From Ferrovibrio xuzhouensis (GTDB lineage: Bacteria > Pseudomonadota > Alphaproteobacteria > Ferrovibrionales > Ferrovibrionaceae), in contig NZ_JBHRYJ010000001.1 of the NCBI RefSeq assembly GCF_042648965.1, positions 682,001-746,000 on the forward strand: a stretch of 64,000 bases of DNA, given 5' to 3'. The position numbers and the translations under genes are program-made. This document shows positions 52,362 to 61,417 of the stretch, one piece after another. The number at the start of each line of letters is the position of its first letter. The stretch's first letter is position 1. The notes under the pieces are model-generated. The model was not told where the DNA came from and ran no database searches. It worked only from the letters and a program-made list of their open reading frames with translations.

Positions 52362-53151
52362 GCATGATCTGCCCGCCGGCTTCCTCGATGACGCCGTTGC
52401 CTTTGCCGGCCATCTCGCCGATCTCGCCGGCGAAGCGATCCGGCCCTATTTCCGCCAGCCGCTGGATGTCGAAAGCAAGGCCGATGCCTCGCCGGTGACG
52501 GCGGCCGACCGCGCCGCCGAGGCGGTGATGCGCAAGGCCATCGAGGCGCAGTATCCCGAGCACGGCATCTTCGGCGAGGAATACGGCCACCTGCGCCCCG
52601 AAGCGCCATGGCAGTGGATCCTCGACCCCATCGACGGCACCAAGAGCTTTGTCACCGGCCTGCCGATCTTCGGCACGCTGGTGGCGCTGACCCATGAGCA
52701 CCAGCCGGTGATCGGCGTGATCGACCAGCCGGTCACCCGCGACCGCTGGCTCGGCGCGCCGGGCCGGCCGACCACCTGCAACGGCCAGCCGGCCCGCACC
52801 AGCAAGGTCGAGACGCTGGCCGGTGCCGCCGTGCTGACCACCTATGTCGATGCCTTCAGCGAGACCGAGGCGGCTGCCTTCACGCGCCTGCGCCAGAGCT
52901 GCCGCATCAACCGGATGAGCGGCGACTGCATCGCCTATGCCATGGTCGCCTCGGGGTTCGCCGAACTGGCGCTCGACGGCCATATGCAGCCCTATGATTA
53001 TGCCGCCCTGGTACCGGTGGTCGCGGGCGCCGGCGGTCTTATATCCGACTGGGAGGGCCGGCCGCTGACCACCGCCGGCCGGTCGCGGGTGATCGCCGCC
53101 GCCAATCCGGCGCTGCACCGGGCCGCGCTCGACATTCTCGCCGGAGCCTGA
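52339..53151 (+). CDS. hisN: Inositol monophosphatase family protein, probable histidinol-phosphatase
   Basis: A 270-residue Mg-dependent phosphatase of the IMPase fold. Metal ligands appear in HGIFGEEYG (Glu pair), ILDPIDGTKSFVTGLPIFGT (both Asp) and PYDYAALVPVVAGAGGLISD (C-terminal Asp). The IDGTKSF wording is typical of HisN histidinol-phosphatases, which complete histidine synthesis in many actinobacteria and alphaproteobacteria. The start at 52339 lies in the loop of the cycM terminator; an in-frame TTG at 52360 would place translation after it and shorten the protein by seven residues. Confidence 0.8.
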   Translation: MRDIPAFLHDLPAGFLDDAVAFAGHLADLAGEAIRPYFRQPLDVESKADASPVTAADRAAEAVMRKAIEAQYPEHGIFGEEYGHLRPEAPWQWILDPIDGTKSFVTGLPIFGTLVALTHEHQPVIGVIDQPVTRDRWLGAPGRPTTCNGQPARTSKVETLAGAAVLTTYVDAFSETEAAAFTRLRQSCRINRMSGDCIAYAMVASGFAELALDGHMQPYDYAALVPVVAGAGGLISDWEGRPLTTAGRSRVIAAANPALHRAALDILAGA

Positions 53152-53184
53152 ATCTCCCGGCCGCGCCATTTACGGGAGTCCGCC

Positions 53185-54996
53185 ATGCGTTTCGCCATTG
53201 CCAGTCTTGCCGTCTTCCTGCTGCTGTCGGGAGCGGCTGCCGCGCAGACGAAAACCAGCCATGCACTGTCGCTTGGCGATGCCCCGAAATATGGCGCGGA
53301 CTTCAAGCAGCTCGATTACGTCAACGTGGATGCGCCCAAGGGCGGCGAGCTGAAGCTGGCGACGCCGTCCGGTTTCGACAGCCTCAATCCCTTCATTCCC
53401 AAGGGCGATTCGGCGCCGGGCCTCGGCCTCGTCTACGAAACCCTGATGACCCAGCCGCCGGATGACGACCTCAGCGAATACGGCCTGCTGGCCGAGAGCG
53501 TCGAGGTGCCGGACGACCTGAGCTGGATCGTCTTCACCCTGCGGCCGCAGGCGACATGGGCCGACGGCCAGCCGGTTACCGCCGACGACGTGGTCTGGAG
53601 CTTCGACCAGATCAGGAAGGACGGCGCGCCGACCATGCAGCTCTATTACGCCAATGTGGCCAAGGCCGAGGCGCTGGGGCCGCGCAAGGTGAAATTCAGC
53701 TTCTCGGGCCCGAAGAACCGCGAGCTGCCGCAGATCATGGGCCAGTTGCCGGTGCTGCAGAAGGCGGTGTGGGCGAAGCGCGGCTTCGACAAGGTGACGC
53801 TGGAGCCCTGGGCCGGCTCGGGTCCCTACCGGATCAAGAGCTTCGAAGCCAACCGCGCCATCACCTACGAACGCCGCGCCGACTGGTGGGGCAAGGACCT
53901 GCCGATCAACCGCGGCCGCTATAATTTCGGCATCATCCGCTACGACGTCTATCGCGACCAGACGGTGATGCGCGAGGCCTTCAAGTCGGGCCAGTATGAT
54001 TTCCGCAGCGAGAACAGCGGCCGCGAATGGGCCACCTTCTACACTTTCCCGGCCATCGAGCAGGGCCTGGTGAAGAAGGAAATGGTCAAGCACAACCGGC
54101 CCGGCGGCATCAGCGGTTTCATCTACAACACCCGGCGCGACAAGTTCAGCGACCCGCGGGTGCGCCACGCACTCACGCTCGCCTGGGATTTCGAATGGGT
54201 GAACAAGAACCTCGCCTATGGCGCCTATTACCGGCCCGCCAGCTATTTCGACAATTCGATCTTTGCCGCCGAGGGCGCGCCCTCGCCCGACGAACTGAAG
54301 CTGCTGGAGCCGCTGCGCGACAAATTGCCGAAAGAGGTGTTCGGTCCGGCCTGGAAGCCGCCGGTCTCGGACGGCAGCGGCTTTGACCGCAAGAACCTGC
54401 GCGAGGCGACGAAGCTGCTGAAGGAGGCCGGCTGGGAGGTCAAGGACGGCAGGCTGGTGAACGCCAAGGGCGAGCCGTTCACCATCACCTTCATGATGCA
54501 GGACCCGTCCTACGAACGCATGGCGGCGCCCTGGGCGCAGAGCCTGCAGCGGCTCGGCATCACCCTGACCATGCAGGCCATCGACAGCGCCCAGTATGTG
54601 CGGCGCCTGCGCGAGTTCGACTACGACGTGATCTATGCCGGCTGGGGCCAGTCGAGCTCGCCGGGCAACGAACAGCGGTTCTTCTTTTCCAGCAAGGCGG
54701 CCGACAATCCCGGCAGCCAGAATTATGCCGGCATCAAGAACCCGGCCATCGACACCCTGATCGACGACGTGATCGGCGCGCCGAGCCGGCATGCACTGAT
54801 CCCGGCGGTTCGCGCGCTCGACCGTGCGCTGACCTGGGGCTGGTATATCTCGCCGAGCTTTGCACTGAATGCCGACCGTATCGCATACTGGAACAAGTTC
54901 GGCATGCCGGCGAAAAACCCGGCCAGCGGCGTCGACTTCATGTCCTGGTGGGTCGATCCGGCCAAGGCGGCGAAGCTCGCCGCCGCCCGCCAGTGA
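53185..54996 (+). CDS. Peptide ABC transporter substrate-binding protein, copy 1 (YejA-like)
   Basis: A 603-residue periplasmic binding protein with a Sec signal peptide (MRFAIASLAVFLLLSGAAAA). YejA hallmarks are DYVNVDAPKGGELKLATPSG, FDSLNPFIPKGDSAPGLGLV and YETLMTQPPDDDLSEYGLLA, and the SBP_bac_5 fold covers the rest. Yej systems take up peptides such as microcin C-like compounds. It heads a transporter operon with a second binding protein, two permeases and an ATPase. GGGAG precedes the ATG. Confidence 0.92.
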   Translation: MRFAIASLAVFLLLSGAAAAQTKTSHALSLGDAPKYGADFKQLDYVNVDAPKGGELKLATPSGFDSLNPFIPKGDSAPGLGLVYETLMTQPPDDDLSEYGLLAESVEVPDDLSWIVFTLRPQATWADGQPVTADDVVWSFDQIRKDGAPTMQLYYANVAKAEALGPRKVKFSFSGPKNRELPQIMGQLPVLQKAVWAKRGFDKVTLEPWAGSGPYRIKSFEANRAITYERRADWWGKDLPINRGRYNFGIIRYDVYRDQTVMREAFKSGQYDFRSENSGREWATFYTFPAIEQGLVKKEMVKHNRPGGISGFIYNTRRDKFSDPRVRHALTLAWDFEWVNKNLAYGAYYRPASYFDNSIFAAEGAPSPDELKLLEPLRDKLPKEVFGPAWKPPVSDGSGFDRKNLREATKLLKEAGWEVKDGRLVNAKGEPFTITFMMQDPSYERMAAPWAQSLQRLGITLTMQAIDSAQYVRRLREFDYDVIYAGWGQSSSPGNEQRFFFSSKAADNPGSQNYAGIKNPAIDTLIDDVIGAPSRHALIPAVRALDRALTWGWYISPSFALNADRIAYWNKFGMPAKNPASGVDFMSWWVDPAKAAKLAAARQ

Positions 54997-55015
54997 CCAT
55001 CACAGAGAGAGCGCA

Positions 55016-55621
55016 ATGACCTGGCTTTCCCCCGTCACCCTGCAGGACGACCGCGTCGCGCTGGTCCCGCTGGCCCATGCCCATGCCGCCGACCTGACCG
55101 AGGCGGTCAAGGACGGCGAGCTGTGGAAGCTGTGGTACACGGCGATCCCGGCACCGGAGACGATGACAGCCGAAATCGACAACCGGCTCGCCCTGCAGGC
55201 CCAGGGCAGCATGCTGCCGTTCACGGTGATGGACCGCACCAGTGGCAAGGCAGTCGGCATGACCACCTACATGCATGTCGATGCCGCCAACAAACGGGTC
55301 GAGATCGGCGCCACCTGGTATCGCAAATCCGTGCAGCGCACGACGCTGAACACCCGGGCCAAGCTGCTGCTGCTGGAATACGCCTTCGAGACGCTTGACT
55401 GCATCGCCGTCGAATTCCGCACGCATTTCTTCAACCGGCAGAGCCGCCAGGCGATCGAGCGGCTCGGCGCCAAGCTCGACGGCGTGCTGCGCAGCCACCA
55501 GGTCGCCCGCAATGGTACATTGCGCGATACCTGCGTTTACAGCATCCTGCCGGTAGAATGGCCCACCGTGAAAGCCAGCCTGCGCTTCCGCATCGACGGC
55601 ACTGCGGACAAGTCGGAGTGA
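55016..55621 (+). CDS. GNAT family N-acetyltransferase within the Yej operon
   Basis: A 201-residue RimJ/RimL-like acetyltransferase. Signatures: LVPLAHAHAADLTEAVKDGE at the start, VEIGATWYRKSVQRTTLNTR (motif A), KLLLLEYAFETLDCIAVEF and HFFNRQSRQAIERLGAKLDG. It lies between two binding-protein genes, 20 bases after one and overlapping the next by four bases (GTGA). A link with the transported peptide or peptide-antibiotic resistance is possible; RimL-type acetylation of microcin C products is a known precedent, but here this is inference. Confidence 0.88.
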   Translation: MTWLSPVTLQDDRVALVPLAHAHAADLTEAVKDGELWKLWYTAIPAPETMTAEIDNRLALQAQGSMLPFTVMDRTSGKAVGMTTYMHVDAANKRVEIGATWYRKSVQRTTLNTRAKLLLLEYAFETLDCIAVEFRTHFFNRQSRQAIERLGAKLDGVLRSHQVARNGTLRDTCVYSILPVEWPTVKASLRFRIDGTADKSE

Positions 55622-57462
55622 CCAGCCGACGCGACGCCCTGTTCCTGCTGTTCGCCGCCGGCCTGGTCCGCCCGGGAGCGGCGCGGGCCGCCGCCGATAT
55701 TGTCGGCCCGCGCCATGGCCTGTCCGCTTTCGGCGACCTGAAATACCCGGCCGGTTTCGCCCATTTCGACTACGTCAATCCGGCGGCGCCGAAGGGCGGC
55801 GAGCTGCGCGCCTGGCAGCTCGACAGTTTCGACAACCTCAATCCGCTGATCCTCAAGGGCGTGCAGGCCATCGATCTCGAACTGGCCTATGAAAGCCTGA
55901 TGACCCGGGCCTTCGACGAGCCCGACGCGCTGTACGGCTCGATTGCCGAGAGTGCCGAACTCGGATCCGGCCGTGCCTGGGCCGCCTTCACCATCCGCCC
56001 CGGGGCGCGCTGGGACACCGGCGCGCCCATCACCGCCGAGGATGTCGTCTTCACTTTCGAAGCCGTGAAGAAGGATGGCCACCCGCTCTACCAGCTGGTC
56101 CTGCACGACCTGCTCGAAGTCGTCGCCGAAGGGCCGCACCGCGTGGTGTTCCGCTTCGCCGAAACCGAAAGCCGCCGCGACCTGCCGCTGATCGTGGCGT
56201 CGCTGCCGATCATGTCGAAGGCCTGGTTCGCCGGGCGCAATTTCGCCGATCCGGTGCTGCAGCCGCCGCCCTCGTCGGGCGCCTACCGCATCGCCCGGGT
56301 CGATGCCGGGCGCAGCCTGGTGTTCGAGCGGGTGAAGGACTGGTGGGGCCGCGACCTGCCGGCGCATCGCGGCCAGCATAATTTCGACATCGTGCGCGAG
56401 GATTACTACCGCGACCGCGACATCGCCGCCGAAGCCTTCTTCGCCGGCGAATACGACTATCGCGAGGAGATCACCGCGCGGCTCTGGGCCACCGGCTACA
56501 AGGGCCGGCCGGCCTTCGATGCCGGCAGGATCATGCGCGCGGTGCTGAAGGACGGCACGCCGTCGGGCGTGCAGGCCTGGTTCCTCAACAGCCGCAAGCC
56601 GCAGCTCGCCGATCCCCGCGTGCGCCAGGCGCTCAACCTCGCCTTCGATTTCGAGTGGATGAACAAGACGCTGTTCTACAGCCTGTACAAACGCACCCGC
56701 TCGATGTTCGAGAATTCCGACCTCGCCGCCAGCGGCCTGCCCTCGGCGGCGGAACTGAAACTGCTGGAGCCCTGGCGCGGCCGCGTCCCCGAGGCGGTGT
56801 TCACCACCGAATACCAGCCACCCAAGACCGACGGCTCGGGCCGCAACCGCGCCAACCTCAAGCAGGCCCAGGCCCTGCTGATTGCGGCCGGCTGGCAAGT
56901 GAAGGACGGCCAGCTCGCCGATGCCGCCGGCAAACCCTTCACACTGGAATTCCTGCTGTTCGAGCCGAGCTTCGAGCGCATCGTGCTGCCCTTCATGCGC
57001 AATCTCGAGCTGATCGGCATCCGGCCGACGATCCGCGTGGTCGACGTCACCGCCTTCGAAAACCGCATGCGCAGCTTCGATTTCGACATCATCAGCCGGC
57101 GCTTCGCCCAGCCGCTGACCCCCGGGGTCGAACAGCGCAATTTCTGGTCGTCGGCCAGCGCCGCCACCGTCGGCAGCTACAATCTCTCCGGCATCCGCGA
57201 TCCGGCCGTCGACGACCTGGTCGAACATATCGTCAAGGCACCGGACCGCGAGGCCCTGCGCACCGCCTGCCGGGCGCTCGACCGGGTGCTGATGTGGGGC
57301 TGGTATGTGATCCCGCACTGGTACAGCGGTACGGTGAAACTCGCCTGGTGGGACCGGTTCGGCAAGCCGGCCGGGAAACCGCCCTATGCCACCGGCCTGC
57401 AGGAGACCTGGTGGGTCGATGCAGCCCGGGACCGGGCGTTGAATCTGCCGCGGCAAAGATGA
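55618..57462 (+). CDS. Peptide ABC transporter substrate-binding protein, copy 2 (YejA-like, Tat-type signal)
   Basis: A 614-residue binding protein similar to copy 1 (DYVNPAAPKGGELRAWQLDS, FDNLNPLILKGVQAIDLELA and YESLMTRAFDEPDALYGSIA). Its N-terminus is VTSRRDALFLLFAAGLVRPG, a twin-arginine signal, so it may be exported by Tat while copy 1 uses Sec. The GTG start at 55618 overlaps the acetyltransferase stop. Having two different binding proteins on one permease suggests a wider range of peptides. Confidence 0.9.
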   Translation: MTSRRDALFLLFAAGLVRPGAARAAADIVGPRHGLSAFGDLKYPAGFAHFDYVNPAAPKGGELRAWQLDSFDNLNPLILKGVQAIDLELAYESLMTRAFDEPDALYGSIAESAELGSGRAWAAFTIRPGARWDTGAPITAEDVVFTFEAVKKDGHPLYQLVLHDLLEVVAEGPHRVVFRFAETESRRDLPLIVASLPIMSKAWFAGRNFADPVLQPPPSSGAYRIARVDAGRSLVFERVKDWWGRDLPAHRGQHNFDIVREDYYRDRDIAAEAFFAGEYDYREEITARLWATGYKGRPAFDAGRIMRAVLKDGTPSGVQAWFLNSRKPQLADPRVRQALNLAFDFEWMNKTLFYSLYKRTRSMFENSDLAASGLPSAAELKLLEPWRGRVPEAVFTTEYQPPKTDGSGRNRANLKQAQALLIAAGWQVKDGQLADAAGKPFTLEFLLFEPSFERIVLPFMRNLELIGIRPTIRVVDVTAFENRMRSFDFDIISRRFAQPLTPGVEQRNFWSSASAATVGSYNLSGIRDPAVDDLVEHIVKAPDREALRTACRALDRVLMWGWYVIPHWYSGTVKLAWWDRFGKPAGKPPYATGLQETWWVDAARDRALNLPRQR

Positions 57463-57473
57463 GAGACTGAGCC

Positions 57474-58583
57474 ATGCTCGCCTATATCCTGCGCCGCTTG
57501 CTGCTGATTGTGCCCACCCTGCTCGGCATCATGGTGGTCAATTTCGCCGTCATCCAGTTCGCCCCGGGCGGCCCGGTCGAACAGGTGATCGCCCAGGTCA
57601 CCGGCACCGCGGCCGATGCCGCCGGCCGCGTCTCCGGCGGCAGCGGCGGCGAGAGCGGCGTCACCGGCGCGGCGATGGCCCAGGCCGGCAGCGGCGCCGG
57701 CAAATACCGCGGCGCCCAGGGCCTCGATCCGGAATTCATCAGGAAGATCGAAAAGCAGTTCGGCTTCGACAAGCCGGCGCCGGAACGCTTCTGGCTGATG
57801 CTGAAGAATTATGCCCGTCTCGATTTCGGCGAGAGCTATTTCAAGGGCCGGCCGGTGATCGACCTGATCATCGAGAAACTGCCGGTGTCGATCTCGCTCG
57901 GCCTGTGGACCACCTTGCTGGTCTACCTGATCTCGATCCCGCTCGGTGTCGCCAAGGCGGTGCGCGACGGCAGCCGTTTCGACCTCTGGAGTTCAGCCGC
58001 CATCGTCATCGGCTATGCCATCCCGAGCTTCCTGTTCGCCGTGCTGCTGATCGTACTGTTCGCCGGCGGCAGCTTCGTGCAGTGGTTTCCGTTGCGCGGC
58101 CTGACCTCGGACAACTGGGGCGACCTGTCCTGGCCGGCGAAGATCACCGACTATTTCTGGCATATCGCCCTGCCGGTGCTGTCCATGGTGATCGGCGGCT
58201 TCGCCAGCCTGACCATGCTGACCAAGAATTCCTTCCTTGAGGAAATCAACAAGCTCTATGTGCTGACCGCCCGCGCCAAGGGCCTCAGCGAGCGCCGCGT
58301 GCTCTACGGCCATGTCTTCCGCAATGCCATGCTGATCGTCATCGCCGGCTTTCCCGGCGCCTTCATCAGCATCCTGTTCACATCTTCCCTGCTGATCGAG
58401 GTGATCTTCTCGCTCGACGGTTTGGGACTGCTCGGTTTCGAGGCGGCGCTGAAACGCGACTACCCGATCATGTTCGGCTCGCTGTTCATCTTCACGCTGC
58501 TGGGCCTGATCGTCGGGCTGGTCTCCGACCTGACCTATGTGATGGTCGATCCGCGCATCGATTTCGAAAGCCGGCAGGCCTGA
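57474..58583 (+). CDS. Peptide ABC transporter permease (YejB-like)
   Basis: A 369-residue inner-membrane permease with six helices. It begins MLAYILRRLLLIVPTLLGIM, the usual start of OppB/YejB permeases. A Gly/Ser/Ala-rich periplasmic insertion (about 45-80, typical of YejB) separates helix 1 from the transport core. The EAA loop reads YVLTARAKGLSERRVLYGHV. It pairs with YejE and the fused ATPase downstream. It is 11 bases after the second binding protein. Confidence 0.92.
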   Translation: MLAYILRRLLLIVPTLLGIMVVNFAVIQFAPGGPVEQVIAQVTGTAADAAGRVSGGSGGESGVTGAAMAQAGSGAGKYRGAQGLDPEFIRKIEKQFGFDKPAPERFWLMLKNYARLDFGESYFKGRPVIDLIIEKLPVSISLGLWTTLLVYLISIPLGVAKAVRDGSRFDLWSSAAIVIGYAIPSFLFAVLLIVLFAGGSFVQWFPLRGLTSDNWGDLSWPAKITDYFWHIALPVLSMVIGGFASLTMLTKNSFLEEINKLYVLTARAKGLSERRVLYGHVFRNAMLIVIAGFPGAFISILFTSSLLIEVIFSLDGLGLLGFEAALKRDYPIMFGSLFIFTLLGLIVGLVSDLTYVMVDPRIDFESRQA

Positions 58584-58620
58584 CGCGATGACGCCAAGCC
58601 GCCTCCCCAACTCTTTTGTC

Positions 58621-58700
58621 ACCCTCGGGCTTGACCCGAGGGTCTCATTTTCCTTCCCGACAGCCGTACAAAATGGGATGCCCGGGTCAAGCCCGGGCAT
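58621..58700. repeat. REP-like pair of hairpins between the permease genes
   Basis: Two perfect 9-bp hairpins with five-base loops: ACCCTCGGG-CTTGA-CCCGAGGGT (58621-58643) and ATGCCCGGG-TCAAG-CCCGGGCAT (58678-58700). The first has the same stem as the repeats at 14403 and 14806. They lie between yejB and yejE and could protect or shape the mRNA. Confidence 0.75.
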
Positions 58701-58727
58701 GACGAAGAAAAAGGATCGGGCCTGACC

Positions 58728-59756
58728 ATGCAGATCAGCCCGATCAACCGGCGCCGCTGGCACAACTTCCGCAGCAACCGCCGCGGCTTCTGGTCGCTGT
58801 GGATCTTCGCCATCCTGTTCGTCCTCAGCCTGTTCGCCGAACTGATCGCCAATGATGCGCCGCTGCTGGTGCGCTACGACAGCCAGTTCTATTTTCCGGT
58901 CTTCAAGGCCTATCCGGAGACCACCTTCGGCGGCGATTTCGAAACCGAGGCGAAATACCGCGACCCCTTTGTGCAAGAGCTGATCCACGACAAGGGCGGC
59001 TGGATGGTCTGGCCGCCGCTGCATTACAGCTATCGCACCATCAACTACGATCTCGGCCGGCCGGCGCCGGCGCCGCCCTCGACGGAGAACTGGCTCGGCA
59101 CCGACGACCAGGGCCGCGACGTGCTGGCCCGGCTGATCTACGGCTTTCGCATCTCGATCCTGTTCGGCCTGGTGCTGACGGCGGTCAGCTCGGTGATCGG
59201 CGTCGCCGCCGGCGCCGTGCAGGGCTATTTCGGCGGCCTGACCGACCTGTTGTTCCAGCGCTTCATGGAAATCTGGTCCGGCCTGCCGACGCTCTACCTG
59301 CTGATCATCATGGCCAGCATCGTGCAGCCGAATTTCTGGTGGCTGCTCGGCATCATGCTGCTGTTCTCGTGGATGTCGCTGGTCGGCGTGGTGCGCGCCG
59401 AATTCCTGCGCGCGCGCAATTTCGGCTATGTCCGCGCCGCCCGCGCGCTCGGCGTCTCCGATGTGGCCATCATGTTTCGCCATCTGCTGCCCAACGCCAT
59501 GGTGGCCAGCCTGACCATGCTGCCCTTCGTGCTGAACGGCGCGATTACCACGCTGACCGCGCTCGATTTCCTCGGCTTCGGCCTGCCGCCCGGCTCGCCC
59601 TCGCTCGGCGAGCTGCTCAGCCAGGGCAAGACCAACATCCAGGCGCCCTGGCTCGGCATTACCGCCTTTGCCATCCTGGCGCTGATGCTGAGCCTGCTGA
59701 TCTTCATCGGCGAGGCGGTGCGCGACGCCTTCGACCCGCGCAAGACCTTCCGGTGA
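58728..59756 (+). CDS. Peptide ABC transporter permease (YejE-like)
   Basis: A 342-residue inner-membrane permease. It starts MQISPINRRRWHNFRSNRRG FWSL with the OppC_N segment (FRSNRRGFWSLWIFAILFVL). A long periplasmic insertion follows helix 1. The core reads GTDDQGRDVLARLIYGFRIS, and the EAA loop AEFLRARNFGYVRAARALGV. It is typical of YejE, partner of YejB. The 144-base gap before it holds the REP-like hairpins. Confidence 0.92.
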   Translation: MQISPINRRRWHNFRSNRRGFWSLWIFAILFVLSLFAELIANDAPLLVRYDSQFYFPVFKAYPETTFGGDFETEAKYRDPFVQELIHDKGGWMVWPPLHYSYRTINYDLGRPAPAPPSTENWLGTDDQGRDVLARLIYGFRISILFGLVLTAVSSVIGVAAGAVQGYFGGLTDLLFQRFMEIWSGLPTLYLLIIMASIVQPNFWWLLGIMLLFSWMSLVGVVRAEFLRARNFGYVRAARALGVSDVAIMFRHLLPNAMVASLTMLPFVLNGAITTLTALDFLGFGLPPGSPSLGELLSQGKTNIQAPWLGITAFAILALMLSLLIFIGEAVRDAFDPRKTFR

Positions 59757-59761
59757 GCGCC

Positions 59762-61396
59762 ATGGCACGCGGCGAGACCATCCTGCAGGTAGAAGACCTG
59801 AGCGTGCGCTTCGGGGAAGGGTCCGGTGCCGTCGATGCGGTCCGCCACGTCAGCTTCGACCTCGCCCGCAGCGAGACGCTGGCACTGGTCGGCGAAAGCG
59901 GCTCGGGCAAGTCGGTCACCGCGCTGTCCGTGCTGCAGCTGCTGCCCTATCCGCTGGCCAGCCATCCGTCCGGCTCGATCCGCTTCCGCGGCGAGGAGAT
60001 GGTCGGCGCGAAACCGACCGTGCTGCAGGCGATCCGCGGCAACCGCATCGCCATGGTGTTCCAGGAACCGATGACCTCGCTGAACCCGCTGCACAGCATC
60101 GAGCAGCAGGTCAACGAGGTGCTGCTGCTGCACAAGAAGATGAGCCGCACGGCGGCTCGCGCCCGCACCCTGGAACTGCTGCGGCTGGTCGGCCTGCAGG
60201 ATGCCGAAAGCCGGCTCGGCGCCTATCCGCACCAGCTGTCGGGCGGCCAGCGCCAGCGCGTGATGATCGCCATGGCGCTGGCCAACGAGCCCGACATCCT
60301 GATTGCCGACGAGCCGACCACGGCGCTCGATGTCACCATCCAGGCGCAGATCCTGAAACTGCTGAAGGAGCTGCAGGGCCGGCTCGGCATGGCCCTGCTG
60401 CTGATCACCCATGACCTCAATGTCGTGCGCAAGGTGGCCGACAAGGTCTGCGTGATGACCCATGGCGAGATCGTCGAGGCCGGCCCGGTCGCTGGTGTCT
60501 TTGCCGCGCCCCAGCACCCCTATACCCGCAAGCTGCTGGCGGCCGAGCCGAAAGGCCAGCCGCCGACCTCCCATCCGGAGGCGCCGCTGGTGATGCAGGC
60601 CGACAATGTGAAGGTCTGGTTCCCGATCACCCGCGGCCTGCTGCGCCGCACCGTCGGCCATATCAAGGCGGTGGATGGCATCAGCCTCGCCATCCACGCC
60701 GGCGAGACACTCGGCGTGGTCGGGGAAAGCGGCTCGGGCAAGTCGACGCTGGGCTATGCGCTGCTGCGCCTGCAACGCAGCGAGGGCGGCATCCGTTTCA
60801 ACGGCAGCGACCTGCAGGGCAAGAGCTGGGGCGAGATGCGCCCGCTGCGGCGCGCGATGCAGATCGTCTTCCAGGACCCGTATGATTCGCTGAGTCCGCG
60901 CATGTCGATCCACGACATCGTCGCCGAGGGGCTGAAGCTGCACGACATGGGCGGCAGCGACGCCGGGCGGCGGCAGATGGTCGCCGCGGCGCTGGAGGAA
61001 GTCGGCCTCGACCCGGCCACCATGGACCGCTACCCCCATGAATTCTCCGGCGGCCAGCGCCAGCGCGTCGCCATTGCCCGCGCCATGGTGCTCAAGCCGC
61101 GTTTCGTGGTGCTGGACGAGCCGACCTCGGCGCTCGACATGAGCGTGCAGGCGCAGATCGTCGACCTGCTGCGCGATCTTCAAAGAAAGCACGACCTTGC
61201 ATACCTGTTCATCAGCCATGACCTGCGGGTGGTGCGCGCGCTGGCCGACCGGGTGATGGTGATGAAGGACGGCCGCATCGTCGAAGAAGCCCCGGCGGCG
61301 CAGATCTTCTCGGCGCCGCGCACCGATTATACCCGCGCTCTGATCGCGGCGGCCTTCGACCTCGAGGTCATTCATGCCGCTGCCGTGCGCACGTAA
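59762..61396 (+). CDS. Peptide ABC transporter fused ATPase (YejF-like)
   Basis: A 544-residue protein with two complete ABC domains. Each has Walker A GESGSGKS (near 44 and 322), a signature motif (QLSGGQRQRVMIAM and EFSGGQRQRVAIAR) and Walker B (ILIADEPTT and FVVLDEPTS). It powers the YejB-YejE pore. The ATG at 59762 is used; the GTG at 59753 overlapping the yejE stop is an equally plausible start three codons earlier. Confidence 0.94.
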   Translation: MARGETILQVEDLSVRFGEGSGAVDAVRHVSFDLARSETLALVGESGSGKSVTALSVLQLLPYPLASHPSGSIRFRGEEMVGAKPTVLQAIRGNRIAMVFQEPMTSLNPLHSIEQQVNEVLLLHKKMSRTAARARTLELLRLVGLQDAESRLGAYPHQLSGGQRQRVMIAMALANEPDILIADEPTTALDVTIQAQILKLLKELQGRLGMALLLITHDLNVVRKVADKVCVMTHGEIVEAGPVAGVFAAPQHPYTRKLLAAEPKGQPPTSHPEAPLVMQADNVKVWFPITRGLLRRTVGHIKAVDGISLAIHAGETLGVVGESGSGKSTLGYALLRLQRSEGGIRFNGSDLQGKSWGEMRPLRRAMQIVFQDPYDSLSPRMSIHDIVAEGLKLHDMGGSDAGRRQMVAAALEEVGLDPATMDRYPHEFSGGQRQRVAIARAMVLKPRFVVLDEPTSALDMSVQAQIVDLLRDLQRKHDLAYLFISHDLRVVRALADRVMVMKDGRIVEEAPAAQIFSAPRTDYTRALIAAAFDLEVIHAAAVRT

Positions 61397-61417
61397 TCCG
61401 CCGTCACCGAGTCCACC

